Below, in pieces: positions 33,573-44,525 of a stretch of 64,000 nt of DNA; the first letter of the stretch is position 1; each line of letters opens with the position of its first letter. The DNA lies in contig OU862917.1 of the NCBI GenBank assembly GCA_917880885.1, forward strand, positions 27,764,104-27,828,103, in the 5' to 3' direction. The notes beneath the pieces were generated by a model, which was given only the letters and a program-made list of their open reading frames with translations, searched no databases and had not been told where the DNA came from. The DNA is from Limnephilus marmoratus. Lineage: Eukaryota; Arthropoda; Insecta; Trichoptera; Limnephilidae. The translations under genes and the position numbers were made by a program.

Positions 33573-33800
33573 CGGCACCAGGATTGATGGAGTTACAGTA
33601 CAAATATTGAAACGTTATAACAAAATAAGCATTTCAATTGCCCAAATTATAAATGTAAGTTTCAATAGAAGAATAATCCCACCAGTTTATAAGAAATCAA
33701 TTGTCACACCTGTTTTGAAATCTGGCAGCCCTAACCAAACATCAAATTACCAATCTTTATCTCTCGTCCCTTCATTGCAAAAATTACACTACTAAAATAC
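33573..33800 (+). pseudogene. Tandem-array unit U3: non-LTR RT fragment, still open
   Basis: Open peptide NGTRIDGVTVQILKRYNKIS, then IINVSFNRRIIPPVYKKSIV, KSGSPNQTSNYQSLSLVPSL. It corresponds to the finger region of a non-LTR RT (G.DGV..., P..YK.SI..P..KSGS, NYRPLSLV) without palm or catalytic motifs. The best preserved of four copies. Confidence 0.7.
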
Positions 33801-33928
33801 ACTTCACTAGACGTACCGATCCCAAATTCCAGGAAATAAAAAGATTTTTATTAAGAACCCGTTGACAAAACTGCTAAAAATATATAAAGGAATTTAAAAA
33901 AGAAAATCAATGGAATGAAATAACATAC

Positions 33929-34039
33929 CAAGTCCTCAGAAGCATTGGTTCCTATTTTTGTTCCCCGGAATACTGCTGGTGACCCGAAGTACTGCTATTG
34001 CAGTCTGGGAGAGCCCAGAGATGACACACGAAGATCAGT
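33929..34039 (-). pseudogene. Exon-like segment B3 (111 bp, one stop)
   Basis: Same borders and length as B2 with both splice-site-like ends retained, but codon 15 is TAG. Confidence 0.5.
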
Positions 34040-35121
34040 CTGAAAAGCACAAAAAGAGATGTTATCATAATGTAAACGTAAGACATTTAAAACAAATGAA
34101 GGAAGAATTATACAATTTGCACATATAAACATCACAATCTGATAAATAATTAAGAAATCAACTTTCACAACAATCCTGCGTTAGATCTAAATTACATTAA
34201 CAATGCATTTAACATAACAAACACTACAAAACCGTAGCCTAAAATAAGGGATTTTCCAAATCTTCTTAAAAACGGGACTATTACTTTCTATCCGTAAATC
34301 AGGACTAAAAATAATATTAACAATCCGAAGAACAGAGTAATTTATATGTAGTTACCTACCTAGACTTACTTACGTAAAGCTTTCCATACAATGTCTCGCA
34401 ATACACTTTAAAAAATATATTGTTCTTGGCATTACTGGAAAGACACTTAACTTGCAGGTAGAACTCAAAAGACAAATGAATATAAAACAAGGAAACATAA
34501 GTTTAAGATCTCAGATACCTGCATGGCATACGATTATGTAGGTATATATGTACAATCATCGTAACCTTCCCCTACAATTTAAATATTTTGTACACACTTC
34601 ACTATTTAGATATCACAATTTCCCAAAGACTCGAATACAGAACGTCGCGTCTAACCTTGACTAGTGAGTTTACGTTTAATTCGGCCATTGTCACCTTCCA
34701 TCAAACCGTCATAATTGTCAATCTTATATTTAAAATTTTAGAATTAACAATATTACTTATATTCGACTAATTTTTCTAAATTATATCTTTTTCCATTTGT
34801 CTGTGTCTTGTTCTCTTTCATATTTTCGTTTAGATTATTAGTGTTATCTTCTCTTGCAATGATATTTATTTATTCATTTTCGGAAAATCGAGAGTTTTCA
34901 GTTTGAACAAGAGTAATATGGCCGAAATAAAACCAATTATGGATTTCCTCCTTGTGACTTTACCGCTAATAAGACAGCATAATAAAGAATAAGAAATAAT
35001 TAAATTTATAAGAAAGTGACAAAGCATAAATACATAAAACGAAAAAGTATGTTAAACAAAAAATTATCAGTACATTGGTAACCATAAAAAGAATTATAAA
35101 TAAATGATTTTAGAGGTGAAA
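34040..35121. repeat. Tandem-array unit U3, intron-like part
   Basis: 34040-34600 is collinear with U2. 34600-34857 is unique and holds no gene. 34858-35121 is collinear with 33305-33572 of U2 (TATTTATTTATT, TATGGATTTCCTC, GACAGCAT landmarks). U3 lacks the D-type segment and most of the E MITE. Confidence 0.65.
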
Positions 35122-35126
35122 CGGCA

Positions 35127-35522
35127 CACAGTGGGCTGAAAATCGCCTTTCATAGACACAGGACTTGAATTATCAAGGGTCTTTTTTTTGCTAGAAATGG
35201 ATTCTGCTGATCATTACTATGCTATAAAATTTCGTATGAAGCAATTGCGTGTACAAATGAAGGAGTTATCATTTTTTTAAGAAAAATTTGTATGGCACTG
35301 ACATTAAAAATGAGGATATCTCTGGAATCATAAGGTTGGCCATTACATCCTTACACACAGATATACTACTATTTATTTGTATTTTTTGACTTACTTCGTA
35401 TTGTGGCGCAACGTGCGATTTTTTAGCATAGCATGGATCAGCAGAATCCATTTCTAGCAAAAAAACGACCCTTGAAAATTGAAGTCTCTATGTCTATGAA
35501 AGGCGATTTTCAGCCCACTGTG
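35127..35522. mobile_element. Transib-like MITE with CACAGTG ends
   Basis: 396 bp bounded by CACAGTGGGCTGAAAATCGC and its reverse complement, with inverted repeats extending about 100 bp at roughly 90% identity. The target duplication CGGCA (35122-35126 and 35523-35527) is 5 bp and GC-rich, and the neighbouring units show the site empty (CGGCACCAGG). A 5-bp GC-rich duplication plus CAC-initial termini are the hallmarks of Transib, the relative of the RAG recombinase. CACAGTG equals the consensus heptamer of V(D)J signals. No transposase is encoded. Confidence 0.75.
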
Positions 35523-35527
35523 CGGCA

Positions 35528-35696
35528 CCAGGATTGATGTAGTCACAGTACAAATATTGAAATGTTATTAGTTATTAGGTTATTACCGAATAATAAGCCA
35601 TCCAAATACTCACATTATAAATATGTAAGTTTGCATAGTGAAATAATCTCATCAGTTTATAAAAAATCAATCACATATTTTGAAGTCTGGCAGCCT
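35528..35696 (+). pseudogene. Tandem-array unit U4: RT fragment, decayed
   Basis: CCAGGATTGATGTAGTCACA onward; the RT fragment has indels and is cut at CTGGCAGCC by the next insertion, resuming at 36336 with CAAAACATCAAATTATC. Confidence 0.65.
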
Positions 35697-36335
35697 TTAA
35701 CCACTGGAGCGATTTTGGCCATACATTGGTGCCATTTTAAATGTCTCAGATTGCTTTTCGAATAAAAAAGGCAATTATCTCTTGATTCGGAATTTTTTTT
35801 TTTTTAATATTTGTAGTTCCTACGTTTGTTATTTTGAACTTTAAACGAAGCTATTGAAATGCTTTATCCATTATGTCGCAAATCCGAACTTATTAGACTA
35901 TTTTAGAACGCTGTTAAAAATATTTTTTTTATTTATTTTTGTCAGCTGTTTACAGTTAAAATCAAGTCCTTTTCCATTGATATGCATGCACCTTTTATTA
36001 TCAAGTCACAGACAACATACAGAAATCGAAAAAAATATTTTATGTTGACTCGAATAAGTAGGTACCTCTCACATCAGTTTCAAAGTAACAAACTATTATT
36101 ATTATGTTATAATTTTTTTTAAATATTTTTATAAATCCTACAAATATGAGATAAACGGTAAAATATAGGATAATTCATTGGCTATATAGCACTATAATAA
36201 GTTTGTATGTCTCCATGTTAAAATTCGAAGGTATGATTATTTTAAGCTTGACGAAAAATTTTAAAAATGATCTTCTGAAAATCTCGAGCAAACGGAGAAA
36301 AAAGTTTTAAAACGCGCTGTCGCTCCAGCGGCTAA
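35697..36335. mobile_element. TTAA-type MITE, 639 bp
   Basis: Splits unit U4 at CTGGCAGCC. Ends TTAACCACTGGAGCG and CGCTCCAGCGGCTAA are inverted repeats (13 of 15 match). The empty site in other units reads CCCTAACAAAAC. The ORF on 35854-36048 has no recognisable similarity. Confidence 0.7.
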
Positions 36336-36508
36336 CAAAACATCAAATTATCAATCTTTATCTCTCGTCTCTTTTCGTTGCAAAAATTACACTATTAAAA
36401 TACACTTCACCAGACATACCGATTCCAAATTCAAGGAAATAAATAGATTTTTATGAAGAACCCGTTGCAAAATGAATTTCAAAAAGAAAATCAATAAAAT
36501 GAAGTAAC

Positions 36509-36601
36509 ATTCCAAATCCTCAGAAGCGTTGGTAGTACTGCTGGTGACCCGGGGTACTGCTGGTGCAGTCTGGAAGAGCTCAGAGATGACACGCGAAGAT
36601 C
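36509..36601 (-). pseudogene. Exon-like segment B4, deleted and frameshifted
   Basis: Retains TDLRVSSLSSSRLHQQYPGS and the acceptor, but about 19 bases are deleted after SPAVL and the donor reads GAATGT. Confidence 0.45.
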
Positions 36602-37494
36602 AGTCTGAAAAGCACAAATAGAGGTGTTAAGATAATGTAAAAGTGAGGCAATTAAAACAAATGAAGCAAGAATTACACAATTTCTCAATAATGATTATTT
36701 TTTCGAACTTTCTTCAGTCGAGTTAAAACTCAATAATGAGCTACCCTTGCGCCCGGCTCAGGGTCTCGGTAGCCCTGGGTACTTTAGTAGGTACAGTGAA
36801 TTAAATTTGAAAAAAAAAGTTTTAAAATACACAAATGCCAAAATCAGGTAGTGTCTCCAATATGAGAAATAGGCTAAACATAACTTTAAATAATTAAAAT
36901 AATCAAACTGCAGAATATAGAAATAATTTGTGGCACCAGGCCTCGCCCGGGCGAGGAAGAAAATCAAACCCTCGGACTGACAATGCTATGTCAGGGTTAG
37001 AGGAGGGGGGGGGGGGAGGTTAAAAATAGAGGGATTTAAAAAAAATGGCACACGAAAGGGACTCCTTGCATCACACAAACAATGCTCAGGTGACAAACAT
37101 GCGGAGATAGTGTAATAGCTAAAAACGACTTAAGAGATAAAAACGACTTAAGGTCGTCAAAATACCACGCTTGGTACAAAAATGAGCGGCGTGGGGCTTA
37201 GGTTTTTGTCACCGGGGGGGGGGGGGGGGGAGAAGATGGAGATATATGAAATTATTATTATGAATGTTAGAGGAGCGCGCTAGTTATTTAGCAAAAATCT
37301 CGCGGGGGTTGTCTTAAACAGCATTTAAAAAGAAACACACTGAATTTTTTCGTACATATACGCAAAAACACCAAAAATATACATCCTATTGATATAATTA
37401 CCAAGTTAGGTGTATGAAAACAATATTCGCGAAACAAAATCAAAGATAAAAAATCTATAAAAATAATAAGAGGATTTTTAAATTAGTTTATAAT
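36602..37494. other. End of tandem array, then G-run-rich non-coding DNA
   Basis: 36730-36790 retains a GCCCGGCTCAGG...CCCTGGGTAC segment related to 32339-32371, the D-type tail. G homopolymers of about 12 and 19 occur near 37007-37018 and 37213-37231. No gene. Confidence 0.5.
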
Positions 37495-37800
37495 ATACTA
37501 GCAGACTCGGCGACACGTTGCTGTGGCTTACCCAACCTTTATAACCAACACCATCTGTTAATTTGCATACATATTAAATTCACACCTCCCGCTTGCCAGC
37601 TGCCCGCTGCCCGCTGCCTGAGTTGAATCTTTGAATTTCTCCACTTTTCTCTACTAAAATGTGCATGTATTATACATATAAACCTTCCTCTTGAATCACT
37701 CTATTTATTGGTGAAAACCGCATGAAAATTCGTTGCGTAGTTCAAAAGATCTAAGCGCACACACAGCGGGAGCGACTTCATTTAATACTCGTAAAGAAGA
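37495..37800 (-). mobile_element. Helitron 3' end
   Basis: Reverse complement of the family at 19380-19656: begins ACTAGCAGACTCGGCGACAC, i.e. CTAGT with an upstream hairpin when read on the minus strand. The pair hairpin is weakened by a TGTCGC change. Confidence 0.65.
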
Positions 37801-38077
37801 TATATATAATTTTAAATTAATTTATATATAAGCCAAGAAAAAAAAATTACAGAATAAAAACTGCTTTAAAGTTCAAAATTTCCTACTTGCGAACCCTTTT
37901 TCGGTAATGGTTTTATTGTACAATGTAAAAACCAAATTCTTTAGAAAATTATGGTAAAATATAGAAATATTTTTATTTATTATTCCATAATACTTTCACA
38001 CAAAGTATTGCATTCGGTAAGTCTAAACATAAACTTTAGGGTTCACAGTTTAAACTTTTGGGTGACAGTGGGAAAGA
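37801..38077. other. No gene seen
   Basis: AT-rich spacer. Confidence 0.4.
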
Positions 38078-39740
38078 ACCGCACAAAGAGTAGACCGAAT
38101 ATTCTATCTCATTCTCTCGCAGGCTAAATCCTACAGAGTTTGTGTTTGTCTCTTAATGTCGCTTTTTCGTTTCTTCGACTTTCAAATCACAACGGTGCAA
38201 AAGAAGTTTTCACATCAAAAAACTATTTACAAGCGTGCAGCTCACACTTGGTAGAAATGAAACCTTCAGAAAACTAAAGAAGGCAAGTATGGGGAGGCAC
38301 CGCACAAAGAGGAGACCGATTATTCTAACTCATTCTCTCGCAGGCTAAATCCTACAGATGTTTCTGTTTGTCTAAAAGTGTCTCTTTTTCGCTTCATTGA
38401 GTTTCAAATCACAAAGGTGCTAAAGCAGTTTTCACTTCAAAAAAATATTTACGAGTTCTATTAATAAAAATATTTATTTTTTCACACGCCGCAGAAGTGA
38501 AACCTTCAGAAAACTAAAATGAACACCTCGCAAAGAGGAGACCGATTATTCTATCTCATTCTCTCGCAGGCTAAATCTTACACATGTTTGTTTTTGTCTG
38601 ATAGTGTCGCTTTTTCGTTTCATCGGGTTTCAAATCACAACTATGCTAAAGAAGTTTTCACTTCATAAAATTATTTACAAGTTCTATTAATAATAATATT
38701 TATTAGTTCACACGCGGTAGAAGTGAAACCTTCAGAAAACTAAAATGGACAAGAGTGGGGAGGCTGCTAAGCACCTCACAAAGAGGAGACCGATTATTCT
38801 ATCTCATTTTTTCGCAGGCTAAATCCTACAGATGTTTGTGTTTGTGTGATAGTGTCGCTTTTTCGTTTCATCGAGTTTCAAATCACAACTGTGCAAGAAA
38901 AGTATTTTATAAGTGATATTCTATCGAATAACAATAATACACTTAAAACCGGGTAGTGCTAAGCTGCATGCTGATTGGTTGAAAGTGAGCTCACATCTGT
39001 TTACCTTTTATCAGTGCTAGCCGATTTGCTAATAATTCCCATATATACAAATAAAGTGCTAGCCCGATTGCAGACAAATAGGCGTTATCTACTCCAAAAC
39101 CGGCGAAAATGTCATTCAGTGAACCCGAAAACGACAAGATGCTCCATGAAGAGAGAATAAACAATGCTCGAGGCATACAAAAGGATATCAATAATTTTTT
39201 ATAAGTGTCTAACATCCTAACAAACGATCAACGGACAGTGAGGAGAATGCTCGAGGCATACGCAAAGAGGAGACCGATTATTCTTTCTCATTCTCTCGCA
39301 GGCTAAATTCTACAGATGTTTGAGTTTGTTTCTTAGTGTCACTTTTTCGTTTCATCGAGTTTCAAATCACAACTGTGCAAGAGAAGTATTTTATAAGTGA
39401 TATTCTATCGAATAACAATAATACACTTAAAACCGGGCAGTGCTAAGTAGCTGCATGCTGATTGGTTGAAAGTGAGCTAACATCTGTTTACCTTACCAGT
39501 GCTAGCCGATTTGCGGATAACAGGCGTATCTTTGCTAATAATTCCCATTATACAAATAAAGTGCTAGCCCGACTGCAGACAAATAGGCGTTATCTACTTC
39601 AAAATCGGCGAAAATGTCATTCAGTGAACCCGAAAACGACAAGATGCTCCACGAAGAGAGAATAAACAATGCTCGAGGCATACAAAAGGATATCAATAAT
39701 TTATAAGTGTCTAACATCCTAACAAACGATCAACGGACAA
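38078..39740 (+). repeat. Five repeated 5'-UTR-like units of a LINE
   Basis: Units start at 38078, 38299, 38524, 38771 and 39258 with GCACAAAGAGGAGACCGAT-like sequence, then ATTCTATCTCATTCTCTCGC and TTTTCGTTTCATCGAGTTTC. The first three are ~225 bp; the last two are ~485 bp and also include the start of the element's ORF1 (ATGTCATTCAGTGAACCCG at about 39108 and 39614). Repeated 5' units directly upstream of ORF1 resemble the promoter monomers known from L1 elements. Confidence 0.75.
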
Positions 39741-40260
39741 CCATAAAAAAACTGTAGATCACGTAGTGGAGATGGCAGAATTTTTTTCTCGAATACACAT
39801 GAAACACCTTTAAAAATGTTATGAGAAGCATCGAATCGCTTTCCAATGATATTAATAAAATCAATAAAAAGCTGGACCAAATCCCTCTAGCTACAACGTA
39901 CGCGACTATTGCAGCTAGGCAGAAGACAACCCCTCAGAATCATGCCCTAGTAATAAGCTCCGACGACCCACCGAAAAAATTAGCCGACATTGAAAAACTC
40001 ATCAAAAAGCAAGTAGATGTTCGCACCCTGGGGATCGGTGTTGCACGCATGCGAAAATCGAATAACATCGACAAATTAATCTTCAATATGGCCTCCCTGG
40101 AAGATAAAAATAAATTTGTAAGAGAACTAAATAAAGGGCTACAAGGCCAAATAAATACAGAAGAAGGAAAAAAAGGAATCCTTTGGTTATAATTAGAGGC
40201 CTTATCAAGGGAGCTACTAATGATGACCTAGTGCATTCCCTGAAAACAAAATAATGGGAT
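39614..40260 (+). pseudogene. LINE ORF1 (gag-like) remnant
   Basis: Starts MSFSEPENDKMLHEERINNA; frame breaks near 39703 and 39810 separate this from the open part 39821-40192, which contains TTYATIAAR, VDVRTLGIGVARMRKSNN, LIFNMASLEDKNKF. A last piece (LIIRGLIKGATNDDL) continues past the stop at 40190. The coiled, charged N-terminus and the VDVR..GIG..R block resemble ORF1 proteins of arthropod non-LTR elements. The CCHC knuckles and ORF2 are missing. Confidence 0.6.
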
Positions 40261-40319
40261 AGGTATAGATTTCTCGGAAAAAATATCCATTACATACAAA
40301 AAAGTCACAGAAATACACT

Positions 40320-40745
40320 TCTTCGCAATATCATATTAGAATTATCGCCAAAATCAAAATCAAAACCAAAAATCAAAATCAAAATCATTTATTGTACAAA
40401 ATTTTCATTTAGTACAAAAGGTATAACTTATAGGTACCTATATTCTATTTCTTCCAGTTAACCTAACATGTTATACAGATATGAACACAAATGAAATATA
40501 AATATAAAAGTGGTGTAATACAAAGTGAATTTGTTTTAATTTATTATATAAACATAAATATAAAAACAGTTGTACCTATGTGAGGTATTCACTAACAGCC
40601 TTACTAAAAAACCCAGTGAAAATTTTATTCAATTGACAAACGGCCGCGGATGTGAAAACATTACTAATTAAAAAATTGTTCATTGAAAAAAATACACTTG
40701 GTTTACACGGCCTGAGAGGGTAGTTTATCTCTGTTTTTGTAATGA
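40320..40745 (-). mobile_element. LINE 3' end with (GATTTT)n tail
   Basis: On the minus strand a short coding tail (CQLNKIFTGFFSKAVSEYLT, then stop near 40580) is followed by a UTR ending ACAATAAATGATTTTGATTT at about 40390, then the GATTTT microsatellite to 40340. No other domain is preserved. Confidence 0.5.
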
Positions 40746-41342
40746 TATCCTAACGAAATTTGAAATTTTTCCAAAGTATTTTGAATGTTCTATATATTTC
40801 TTATTTTTGAAGGTGTCGTAAAAACAAATACCATTTATGAAAACTAGATAAAATTACCTTTTAGATTTGTGTATTTAAAATACACTTTAGTTTTCAAAAA
40901 CTGCCATATTTTAAGATCCAAACTCGGAAAAAAATTTCTTACCCAAACCTTTTTGACCAAAATGTAGAGAAATTAAAAAAATCAAAATTTCAAAAACACA
41001 GTCCTTTTATGTAATAAATTTGGAAAGAAACTATCACCTCACTTTTTCCTCGCGCATACAATAAAAAAATAATAAAAAATTTCAAAGTTTTTTTTATTGC
41101 CAAAAAAATAACTAATAAATAATAACGGCATTTCAAACAGATTTCTTGCATCTCTAAAGACGTTACTTTCTTTGATAGGTTTACGAACACATGTATTAGA
41201 TATTAATATTATAAAAAAATATCACTTTTAAGAAATTCTCTTAAAATAAAGATCTTAAAATGTTAATTTTATCTTTTAAGTAAACTATCTATAGTTCTAT
41301 AGAACAATATTCTGACAGTCCAACTTTGAAAGTACGGCGTTT
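40746..41342. other. No gene seen
   Basis: A/T-rich non-coding DNA. Confidence 0.4.
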
Positions 41343-41790
41343 GTACAACTAACTAACTAACCATCACGCCGTTTCCCCGCAGGGGTAGGCAGAGAGGACG
41401 GACTGCCAAACATCCCGGTCTTGGCACACATTCCTTGCCTCGTTTACATTCATACAACGTCTCATACATTCTCTTCTATTATTCTGACTCTTGACATGGC
41501 CCGACTCAAGTATCTGATTCACTTGGTCGTGCCATGTCTTTCTTGGGCGTCCTCGACTTCTTCTACCATTCACATTTGCTTCATATATTCTCCTTACACT
41601 CCTTTCCTCGTTCATTCGCTCTACATGCCCAAACCATCGGAGCGTTCCTTTCTTGATCTTACTCATCACGCTTACATCAGCCTTGCATTCTTTGTGGATT
41701 TCCACATTTCTCACACGATCATACATGGTTTTACCACACATACGCCTCAGGGATCTCATTTCTACAGCGTTCAGTCTACTTTCATCTACG
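41343..41790 (-). pseudogene. Non-LTR retrotransposon pol C-terminus with (TTAG)n tail, copy 1
   Basis: Minus-strand peptide DESRLNAVEMRSLRRMCGKT, LRWFGHVERMNEERSVRRIY, GRRSRGRPRKTWHDQVNQIL, NVCQDRDVW..VLSAYP. This is the conserved tail of an insect LINE pol. The stop is followed by GATGGTTAGTTAGTTAGT, a TTAG microsatellite tail. 5'-truncated. It is ~95% identical to the copy at 50080-50714. Confidence 0.8.
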
Positions 41791-42149
41791 TTTTTTTTGT
41801 TTTTTCAGTCTACGTTTGTACAATAACTTGATTAAACTGATGTAAACCACACACATAACATAGTAAATATATCAGTTATGTGAATAGAAGAGTAAATTCG
41901 TCACTACAATAGAAATTATTAAGTAAAATCACAACATTTAGGCACTAACAAAATTTTTTGACATCCCGCCATAAAAACATACCGGGCTGTCTTCATCGCG
42001 GTGCCGTTGAGAATTAATGCATAGGCGCGCCAATAATGCCCCTGGCGGAGAAAAATTAAAACAACATTCTTTCCTAGTAAATTAATACCATATACAATGT
42101 TGTCAGATCTTCAATGCGTTTTTACAGCGCGGCCGCGGATGCAACGTTA

Positions 42150-42490
42150 TTAGTAACAAATTGGGATATAGCGTATACAGGGTTTATTTATGTTATTGCA
42201 ATAATACAGGTTATCGGTGTTGCTGTGGTTTTTTTTAAGTAAGGCTGTTAATGTGTAATGAGACCTGTTCAGAAGGAATGTTTTTAGTGATGACTTAAAT
42301 CTGAGTGTATCTTGTATCAAAAAACTGGAAAAGCTTGATACAAGTGGGATACCAACGTTTAAAAGTAGAGGAATTATGGATTGAGTCACCGATACAAAAT
42401 TGAATTTTTCAGCCTCTCTTGAAAGATTTGGGTTTGTTAATGGACAAAAATATTTATAAATATTCATATTAAATATGTACGGGCGCAAAC
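42150..42490 (-). pseudogene. Possible LINE C-terminal fragment
   Basis: Open minus frame with FLIQDTLRFKSSLKTFLL and HYTLTALLKK; the FK.SLK.FLL pattern is common at the ends of non-LTR pols. No catalytic motif is present, so this is weakly supported. Confidence 0.35.
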
Positions 42491-42725
42491 AATTAATTTA
42501 CCTTAATATTTTAATGCTTAACGTGCAAAAAGTATTAAAAACCTAAAATAATTAAATTGGCCTTATCTGTGAATGCGTAGATTATAACGTACGTGACGTT
42601 TAAACGTATAAACTTAAGGTTAAACGTACGTTATTATTGTTTTCGTTCGTTATTAGTGTTTCTTTAAATGCCACTTATTTGTCGGAAGATTTTTGTTATA
42701 TTTTAAAAGAGTTATGTTTTATTAA
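42491..42725. other. No gene seen
   Basis: Non-coding spacer before the Helitron ends. Confidence 0.4.
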
Positions 42726-42905
42726 ATACCAGCTGAAGTCCCCGGCGTTGCCCGGGCATTAAACAATGTTTTCAAAATAAAATGTAGACAGTGACTTTCC
42801 TATTGTTTTGAAGATCACAACTGTAGATTTGTACACAGATCAAATCCATACCGCCCGCTTGCCAGCCCGCTCATCGACAACATACAGACATTCTCCTTTA
42901 TATAT
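42726..42905 (-). mobile_element. Helitron-like 3' end, copy 1
   Basis: Read on the minus strand it ends GCCCGGGCAACGCCGGGG-ACTTCAGCTGG, a CCCGG/CCGGG hairpin before a CTAG-like terminus (here degraded to CTGG). Confidence 0.6.
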
Positions 42906-43410
42906 TACTAGCTGAAGATCCCGGCGATACCCGGGCTTTACACAGACTTTTCGAAATCGAATGTAGCAATTTGGGAGACGGGAATGGGTACCGCCGCCCC
43001 GGGAAGCTTTATTGGATAACCAACACCTCTGCCATAGGTCACCCCAAGTGGTTCGCTACGTTTGGTGATTTAGCAGGGGTGCCCGGATTCATGGGGTGAG
43101 GTTTGTCTAGGTCTTGAAGGCGGATGATCAGGACACACTGAACCCCAGATTCCTACCCACCCCTTAATCCCTCTTCCTTCCTAGAACTCTCCCCTCCTTC
43201 CTTTCCTTAAAAAAAACCCTCCACACAGCATCCCCAAAGAAGAAATAGGCCCTGAGGGAAATTATAAAAAAAAGACAGTGACCTTCCTCTTGTTTTGAAG
43301 ATCACATGTGCAAAATTTCATCAACCTCGGCATAAAACTGTAGATTTGTACACAAATCAAATCCATACCACCCGCTTGCAAGCCCGCTCGTCCACCTTTG
43401 TATATCTTTG
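42906..43410 (-). mobile_element. Helitron-like 3' end, copy 2, split by a SINE
   Basis: Begins ACTAGCTGAAGATCCCGGCG and repeats the copy 1 sequence (CAGTGACtTTCC, TGTAGATTTGTACACA, CCGCTTGC), interrupted at 42966-43273 by the SINE-like family. Confidence 0.65.
42966..43273 (+). mobile_element. SINE-like element, copy 2
   Basis: GGGAGACGGGAATGGGTACC to CCCTGAGGGAAATTATAAAA. Same family as 16979-17312, here in + orientation with its A-rich end on the right; slightly 3'-shortened. Confidence 0.75.
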
Positions 43411-43414
43411 TATG

Positions 43415-43632
43415 CTTCACGCTTTGAATTCAAGCCTAAAAAATAACCACAAAATAATTAAATTGGACACCTTTATGAAACCAAAGTTTCCGACCGTAAA
43501 TTGAAAAAAAAAATTAATTGGATTTTTTTATTAAACGACATAAAAGTGTGTTTGATGATAATGTTTGTAATACTAATTTGACTAATAAAATAAGTTTGTG
43601 TCTGTGTTTTTTTCGTTATCAGCAGACTTTGT
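43415..43632 (+). repeat. Direct repeat (218 bp), left copy
   Basis: CTTCACGCTTTGAATTCAAGC through CAGCAGACTTTGT recurs at 44526-44743 with about 97% identity. Internally it is part of MITE family E. Confidence 0.85.
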
Positions 43633-43656
43633 TAATTAATGTAATGTGTGTCCATT

Positions 43657-43730
43657 ACGGCCTCTGTGGTTAAAGGATAAGGCTTTCGATTAGCGATCCG
43701 GAGGTCGCGGATTCAAATTCTGGCGTGCAC
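43657..43730 (+). tRNA. Degenerate tRNA-like sequence
   Basis: D arm GCCT...AGGC, GGTTAAAGGATAAGGC A-box-like region and GGATTCAAATTC B-box-like region are visible; acceptor and anticodon stems do not close well. More likely a SINE head or tRNA pseudogene. Confidence 0.35.
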
Positions 43731-44165
43731 AAATCAATTTTATTTGATTGATTTATGTTATTTCATAATTTAAAAATATTAAAAGATACATATATCTGCA
43801 GTATTATAAACAAGTAGTTTTATTCTTAATGCATTTGAATGAAAATATCTTATATACTTTTGTTATTTGGCGGTATATCCTCCCTGCACACCCCTTCCGT
43901 TACACTTAGTTGTATTTTGTGTGAGTAGGTGTACCGTATTTTCTCTAAACCGACTTCATATAGTATGCCGGGGGTCCAACTGTCGGGGGATCAATTGGCT
44001 TCGCTCTGTCAGGCTATTTTTTCCATAATTCTTGAGGAGGTAAACAGTTTCATTGGCCCGTCTCTGGAGAAGTCAGTTTTATTGATCGATAATTATCGAT
44101 TATAATCGATTAATCGATATTGATCATCGGTAGGTATATATAAATCCTGGTTCCATACCAACTAA
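43731..44165. other. No gene seen; ATCGAT-rich cluster
   Basis: Non-coding. 44092-44128 contains five overlapping ATCGAT/ATCGATT words (TCGATAATTATCGATTATAA and onward). Confidence 0.5.
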
Positions 44166-44329
44166 GAATGAAACCAACTCAGAACCACCATAAGAAAGGT
44201 CATTAAAAAAGCTATGAAAAAATATTTTTTAAATAGCCGGTAACCCTAACCTAACTTAACCAATTTTTTATATTTTTTAATCATCACTCTTAATGACCTT
44301 TCTGAGGTGGTTCTGAGTTGGTTTCATTC
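44166..44329. repeat. Palindromic MITE 'F', 40-bp arms
   Basis: 44166-44206 and 44290-44329 are inverted repeats (GAATGAAACCAACTCAGAAC and its complement) around an 83-bp spacer containing CCTAACCTAACTTAACC. Related pieces occur at 46480-46568 and 47289-47340, and at 47950-47995. Confidence 0.8.
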
Positions 44330-44525
44330 TGAGTTGGCCGGTCACCATTAATCCTAATATTATTCAACACTTTATTAGTCCAATCACGATATTACCCGAT
44401 AGCAACTTGACGAACTTTAATATCTCTTCAACAAGAACAACTCATATAGGTCTCATAGAAATCGTTGGATCTCCCTTACTATCATGGCTAGAAAAATGAT
44501 CTAAACGGTACTAGAAAGAAAAGGC

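Noticed and set aside
38975..39665. ORFs 38975-39160 and 39462-39665 as a duplicated protein gene
   Set aside because: They are out of frame with the element's ORF1 start and arise because the 5' units are duplicated.
41421..41831. 136-residue + strand ORF
   Set aside because: Antisense shadow of the LINE pol C-terminus on the minus strand; the same antisense ORF appears at 50200-50637 reversed.
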